DNA from: [Scytonema hofmanni] UTEX 2349
GTDB lineage: Bacteria; Cyanobacteriota; Cyanobacteriia; Cyanobacteriales; Nostocaceae
Reading direction: 5' to 3'
NCBI RefSeq assembly: GCF_000582685.1
Contig: NZ_KK073769.1
Span: 1,183,362 to 1,224,651, forward strand
DNA length: 41,290 nucleotides
Made by a program: the position numbers and the translations under genes. Shown piece after piece: positions 41,285-41,290 of the stretch (position 1 is its first letter; every line of letters begins with the position of its first letter). Below the pieces are notes generated by a model that saw only the letters and a list, made by a program, of their open reading frames with translations, was not told where the DNA came from and did no database searches.

Positions 41285-41290
41285 GAAGAT
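41277..41290 (+). CDS. Next gene, start only (partial)
   Basis: ATGCCTAAGAAGAT encodes MPKK and runs off the window. The ATG overlaps the stop of the EACC1-like gene by 8 bases, typical of translational coupling. Caspase-family proteins in such systems often begin with a short basic M-P-K/R stretch, so an effector is plausible, but four residues prove nothing. Confidence 0.5.

Overview
The window reads as chromosomal DNA of a filamentous, probably Nostocales, cyanobacterium. The signs are many GCGATCGC (HIP1) sites, heptameric short tandem repeats between genes, cyanobacteria-typical small families (DUF6887/DUF6888, DUF3288, Uma2), pentapeptide-repeat and FHA/kinase proteins, and long intergenic regions full of palindromes. 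The order is an inference from these features; no rRNA or tRNA gene was seen.

Layout. 0.3-0.7 kb: a DUF6888/DUF6887 pair, the first member apparently broken by one stop codon. 0.9-6.2 kb: housekeeping genes pheS (minus), surE, a metallo-beta-lactamase-fold hydrolase, ribF and a MoxR ATPase (plus), followed by a 5'-truncated IS1634-type transposase. 8.5-10.9 kb (minus): a calmodulin-like four-EF-hand domain fused to an Erv/ALR-type CxxC domain. 11.4-15.6 kb (plus): FHA membrane protein, Ser/Thr kinase with MORN repeats, a secreted 11-residue-repeat protein, and an L,D-transpeptidase, probably a cell-envelope signalling cluster. 16-30.8 kb (all minus): MscS channel with coiled coil, multidomain nitric oxide synthase with an EF-hand pair, bestrophin-type channel, GAF protein, membrane adenylate cyclase overlapping an MscS channel with a cyclic-nucleotide-binding fold, a small helical protein, and a membrane protein with two globin domains and pentapeptide repeats. 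31.3-33.7 kb: clpC with a clear terminator. 34-36.2 kb: DUF3288, a stand-alone vMAP-type HTH protein and a Uma2 nuclease-fold protein. 36.5-38.8 kb: MCE/MlaD-type protein and its ABC ATPase. 38.9-40.4 kb: a carotenoid-desaturase-like FAD oxidoreductase. 40.9 kb to the right edge: an EACC1-like protein overlapping the start of a gene that runs off the window, probably a conflict (defence) system.

The most interesting block is 8.5-30.8 kb. NO synthesis (NOS), candidate NO/O2-binding globins, cAMP synthesis, a channel with a cNMP-binding fold, a bestrophin, and two proteins with canonical EF-hands lie close together. The parts resemble animal NO/Ca2+/cyclic-nucleotide signalling, but a functional link is inferred only from proximity and shared strand. 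One caution is visible: the channel's cNMP pocket lacks the usual phosphate-binding arginine.

Intergenic DNA carries a family of 20-29 bp palindromes with a constant outer arm (AGACG...CGTCT) and several different cores, often nested inside larger MITE-like inverted repeats. There is also a run of five hairpins resembling an IS200/IS605 right end, and a 21-bp tandem repeat before the EACC1-like gene.
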